This document shows positions 5,018-7,075 of a stretch of 7,075 nt of DNA, piece after piece. The notes below the pieces were generated by a model. That model was not told the origin of the DNA. It did no database searches and saw only the letters and a program-made list of their open reading frames with translations. The DNA lies in the NCBI GenBank assembly GCA_913043885.1, contig CAJWOB010000132.1:1-7075 (forward strand), in the 5' to 3' direction. The position numbers and the translations under genes were made by a program. Position 1 is the stretch's first letter; each line of letters begins with the position of its first letter. Origin of the DNA: an uncultured Spirochaetaceae bacterium. Lineage in GTDB: Bacteria; Spirochaetota; Spirochaetia; SZUA-6; Bin103.

Positions 5018-7075
5018 TCAGGTTGCCGCGGCGACCTCTTCTGGCTGGAACGTTCCGATCTTGTCGATCTTGTCGATGCGGTAGTGGAAGCTCTTCTCGT
5101 TGATGCTGAATTGTAGCTCGTCGTTGCGGCGATGGCTCCACAGCTCCGCCCCCAATGGCGACAGGTAGGAGATGATGTTGCGACCAGGGTCGGACTCCCA
5201 CGGACCGAGGATAACGTACTCCTCCGTGTCGGAGGTCTCCACGTTGGTGAGGGCCACCCGCGTGCCGAACGAGATCTCGCCGTCGCTGGCCTCCTCCAGG
5301 TCGAAGATCTGTGCGTTCTGCAGATCCTCCTGCAGTCGCGACACGCTGTTCTTCAGCTGCTCCTGCTTCTCCAGGGCCGCCTTGTACTCCGCGTTTTCGC
5401 GCAGGTCGCCCTTCTGCAGCGCCAGACCGATCTCCTTGGAGTTCTCCGGAATCTCCGACTCGATGATGTGGCGCAGTTCCCGCTGCTTGAGCTCGTAGCC
5501 GGCGCGCGTGACCAACAGGCCAAGTCGAACGCGATCTATCTCCTCTTCGTCCGAGAACTGAAGGTCGGGGAAGCGCTCCTTTACGCGCTGGCGAATTCGG
5601 ATCTTGATGGACGGATCCAACTCACGCACATCCTCCACCAGGGTGTAGATACGCTCGGTCGAGTCTTGGTCGGCATCTGCGAGGAAGGCGGTGAGGATCT
5701 CCTCCTTGAAGAGGTAGTCGTGAATCTGCCGATTGAGCTTCCGATTCACCTGCGGCAGCCGCTTGTTGCCGATGTCGCGGGAAGTGATGTCGAGCAGGTG
5801 GATCATGCCGATCATCACCTTCTCCCGCAGCACCCCGGCGCTCTCCAGCCAGCCGCCATCCGACTCGTTGCGGACCAGCCACACGAACGGCGCGCGGTGC
5901 TCGCGATAGTCGTCGACCACGGTGCGAATGAGCGCTTGCACCGTTTCGCTCTCCTTGGCGGCCTCCAGCGCATCGATCGGTGCCCGCGACGGGCTATGCA
6001 GGAATACCCGCGAGAACAACGGAGGCCAGCCTGGCACGTCGTTGCGGATGTGCTGCAGTAGCTGCTTCGCCATCCCCGACCCATCGATCACCTCGTACAG
6101 GGTCTCGAGCTCCGTCACATCGGCGAACAGGTCGACGAAGCTGTTGGTTTGCCCGGGGTCGAGGTGGGGGTGGGAGGCGCTCAGACGGTCGACGATCAAG
6201 AAACTGGCGATGGCCTGCTCGGGCGCCACCGAGCCGATCTCCGGCCGCAGCAGACTGGCAAAGTACTGCACCATCTCCGGGAGGTACTCCGAATGAGGCT
6301 CGCCATGCTCGAGGAAGTCCTCCAGCGCTTGTAGCCGGTGGAAGAAGTCCTTCTCCGCCCGGAACTTGTTGAAGGTCTTCTCCTCGAAGGTGATCGGCGT
6401 CTCCCGCACCGAGAACTGATCGAGCTTGTCGCCGACGTTGCCGAACTGCGGGTCGGTCTTGAGTAAGCGGCGTGCGGTCGTGCTCCACTTGGTCCACTCG
6501 CCCGGGGTCAGAATGCGGGGCACCAGCACCGCCTTTACCCGCTTCATGTCCGCGGAGTTGTCGAAGCTGCGAATGATGGTGCGCAGCGCCCACGAGTGGT
6601 CTTCCTTTACCTTCGCGGTGAGCTCCTCGCGCGGCATCGTGGCGCGGAGCACCCAGATGTGGTCGCGGGTGAGGATCTGTAGCGACGCCACCGCCATCTT
6701 CAACGACATGCCGTGGCCCCGCTTCTTCAGGAAGTCAATGGTGAACTGGTCGTCGGCGATGGACTTGATCCGCCCGAGGCCGAAGGTGCGGTGGAACACG
6801 TAGTTGCCTTCGTCGAAGCTGATGTGCTTCTCGAAGTCGGCGATCGCCTCGTGTACGTTCTTCCACGACTGGCCGAGGTGGGACAGCTCGATGTACTCGT
6901 TGAGGTGGCTGTGGTCGGCGTAGCGCTGGCGGTAGACGTCGATGATCTCGCTACGTGCTGCCTGGTTGCGCGGGTCGTGGGAGAGGATCTTCTTCAGGAT
7001 GTGCGCCGCGGACTCCCAGTTGCCCGCTTCCTTGTAGTGGGGGTACAGGGCCTCCAGCAGGGACACGGCTCGCTC
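5018..7075 (-). CDS. greA: Long spirochaete-type GreA with N-terminal extension (5' truncated)
   Basis: GreA rescues backtracked RNA polymerase by inserting a coiled coil into its secondary channel and stimulating transcript cleavage. Here 685 codons are visible and the frame is open at the right edge. The GTG at 7066 lacks a ribosome binding site, so the true start is probably outside. Counting from 7075: TPR-like helices at about 1-65; a small beta module at about 89-133 (YVFHRTFGLGRI...FTIDF) resembling the UvrD/PcrA Tudor domain; a long, mostly helical region at about 135-515 with no assigned family; and a full GreA unit at about 520-673. That unit has the coiled coil with GDLRENAEY, whose Asp557 and Glu560 match the catalytic tip acids of E. 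coli GreA (Asp41, Glu44), then the FKBP-like half with VILGPWESDP and ISYLSPLGAELW. Free-standing GreA is about 158 residues, whereas spirochaete GreA (Borrelia, Treponema) is known to be several times longer. The VWA gene follows after 38 nt. The GreA call is firm; the role of the extension is unknown. Confidence 0.93.
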   Translation of the reverse strand, partial: ERAVSLLEALYPHYKEAGNWESAAHILKKILSHDPRNQAARSEIIDVYRQRYADHSHLNEYIELSHLGQSWKNVHEAIADFEKHISFDEGNYVFHRTFGLGRIKSIADDQFTIDFLKKRGHGMSLKMAVASLQILTRDHIWVLRATMPREELTAKVKEDHSWALRTIIRSFDNSADMKRVKAVLVPRILTPGEWTKWSTTARRLLKTDPQFGNVGDKLDQFSVRETPITFEEKTFNKFRAEKDFFHRLQALEDFLEHGEPHSEYLPEMVQYFASLLRPEIGSVAPEQAIASFLIVDRLSASHPHLDPGQTNSFVDLFADVTELETLYEVIDGSGMAKQLLQHIRNDVPGWPPLFSRVFLHSPSRAPIDALEAAKESETVQALIRTVVDDYREHRAPFVWLVRNESDGGWLESAGVLREKVMIGMIHLLDITSRDIGNKRLPQVNRKLNRQIHDYLFKEEILTAFLADADQDSTERIYTLVEDVRELDPSIKIRIRQRVKERFPDLQFSDEEEIDRVRLGLLVTRAGYELKQRELRHIIESEIPENSKEIGLALQKGDLRENAEYKAALEKQEQLKNSVSRLQEDLQNAQIFDLEEASDGEISFGTRVALTNVETSDTEEYVILGPWESDPGRNIISYLSPLGAELWSHRRNDELQFSINEKSFHYRIDKIDKIGTFQPEEVAAAT

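Noticed and set aside
4980..5201. N-terminal extension of the VWA frame into the GreA gene
   Set aside because: The added residues are Gln/Arg/His-rich, overlap the conserved GreA C-terminal domain and would bury the signal peptide.
5132..6061. 309-residue open frame on the plus strand opposite the GreA-type gene
   Set aside because: It is fully antisense to a firmly identified gene, has no recognisable domain, and its Leu/Arg/Val-rich composition is what reverse reading of a high-GC gene gives.
3291..7075. Bat/aerotolerance or MoxR-VWA operon
   Set aside because: No MoxR ATPase or second VWA gene is present in the window; the neighbour is a GreA-type gene.

Overview
The window is a compact, high-GC bacterial segment with two groups of genes that converge on each other. 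The best lineage clue is the minus-strand gene. It has a complete GreA transcript-cleavage factor at the C-terminus of a much longer protein, an architecture known from spirochaetes (Borrelia and Treponema GreA proteins carry a long N-terminal extension). I infer a GC-rich member of the Spirochaetota, probably free-living or symbiotic. No rRNA or other phylogenetic marker is present to confirm this.

Plus strand, 1-3301: the 3' end of tgt (queuine/preQ1 tRNA-guanine transglycosylase), then murJ (lipid II flippase), then a gene for an exported HEAT-repeat protein. The genes overlap: tgt and murJ by 17 nt if murJ starts at the TTG at 243, and murJ and the HEAT gene by 4 nt (GTGA). This looks like one translationally coupled operon. 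It links a tRNA-modification enzyme, a cell-wall precursor flippase and a periplasmic helical-repeat scaffold of unknown partner.

Minus strand, 7075-3291: a 5'-truncated long GreA-type gene runs off the right edge. It is followed after 38 nt by a gene for a membrane-anchored von Willebrand factor A (VWA) protein with an intact metal-binding MIDAS motif. The two are probably co-transcribed. The VWA gene and the HEAT gene meet tail to tail, and their coding ends overlap by 11 bp.

Nearly every base is coding. The only gene-free stretch is 4980-5017, and I see no promoter, riboswitch, tRNA, mobile element or CRISPR array. Nothing points to recent transfer. The points most worth a second look are the accessory architecture of the GreA protein (including a UvrD/PcrA-like Tudor motif), the apparent loss of a conserved MurJ arginine, the exported HEAT protein coupled to murJ, and in-frame repeats in the VWA linker.
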